Shown piece after piece: positions 63,957 through 64,000 of a stretch of DNA of 64,000 bases (positions within the stretch are counted from its first letter, which is position 1; every line of letters starts with the position of its first letter). A program made the position numbers and the translations under genes. A model generated the notes under the pieces. The model saw only the letters and a program-made list of their open reading frames with translations, was not told the DNA's origin and did no database searches. Source of the stretch: Solibacillus faecavium (GTDB lineage: Bacteria > Bacillota > Bacilli > Bacillales_A > Planococcaceae); NCBI RefSeq assembly GCF_014836905.1, contig NZ_JACSPZ010000001.1:62001-126000 (forward strand), given 5' to 3'.

Positions 63957-64000
63957 CCATCCCACCTCCGTTCTAATAATTTGTCGTTTTCAAACAGTAA

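Overview
The window is a low-GC chromosomal segment from a spore-forming member of the Bacillota. The conserved gene order (ypiB-ypiA, the aro/tyrA/hisC block, cheR, ndk-hepT-menG-hepS-mtrB-folE-hbs-spoIVA-yphF-yphE-gpsA-der, ypfD-cmk-ypfA-ypeB-sleB-prsW, recS-ypbB-fer, ribU, rsiX-sigX) is that of Bacillus subtilis and relatives. Protein details (FabI beside fer, ansA next to ypdA, no trp genes in the aro block) suggest the Planococcaceae (Lysinibacillus/Solibacillus type). That placement is inference. SpoIVA, YpeB, SleB and PrsW mark it as a sporulating cell. No tRNA, rRNA, insertion sequence, prophage or CRISPR array was seen.

Layout: 1-1707 is the end of the ypiA-ypiB unit. 1895-11280 is a nine-gene minus-strand operon placed between aroA and ypiA. 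It combines a MurR-type regulator, a serine beta-lactamase-fold hydrolase, a complete dipeptide/oligopeptide-type ABC importer, MurQ and AnmK, and reads as a muropeptide or MurNAc recycling system that uses an ABC importer instead of a PTS. 11408-17607 is the aromatic block (aroC-aroB-aroH-hisC-tyrA-aroA). 17858-29607 is the conserved backbone, including three tandem small membrane/coiled-coil proteins, the menaquinone side-chain genes, TRAP, HU and spoIVA. 29835-34610 is a plus-strand island (TetR regulator, acyl-CoA ligase, MaoC hydratase, KASIII-like enzyme, LivK-like lipoprotein). 34756-46824 is the backbone again, with S1-like protein, cytidylate kinase, germination proteins, asparaginase, bacillithiol reductase and RecS. 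46927-52501 holds mostly short units: ferredoxin, FabI with a FapR box, an Excalibur protein, a phosphodiesterase, a cold-shock gene, a divergent MarR/CarD pair and a DUF3231 protein. 52626-64000 contains an ABC exporter, glnRA, a YitT protein, BrnQ, the FMN-riboswitch-controlled ribU and the sigX-rsiX pair.

Several control elements can be read directly: an FMN riboswitch with terminator and a mutually exclusive antiterminator, a FapR-type palindrome before fabI, GlnR/TnrA boxes before glnRA, inverted repeats before murR, the TetR gene and marR/carD, a sigma-E-like promoter before spoIVA, a sigma-G-like promoter before the DUF3231 gene, and a terminator-like hairpin in the cspD leader. Two genes, spoIVA and a small membrane-protein gene at 49747, appear to start with ATT. 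spoIVA is the stronger case, because the ATT start gives exactly the family length. Many start positions were moved inward to the codon that has a well-placed Shine-Dalgarno sequence.
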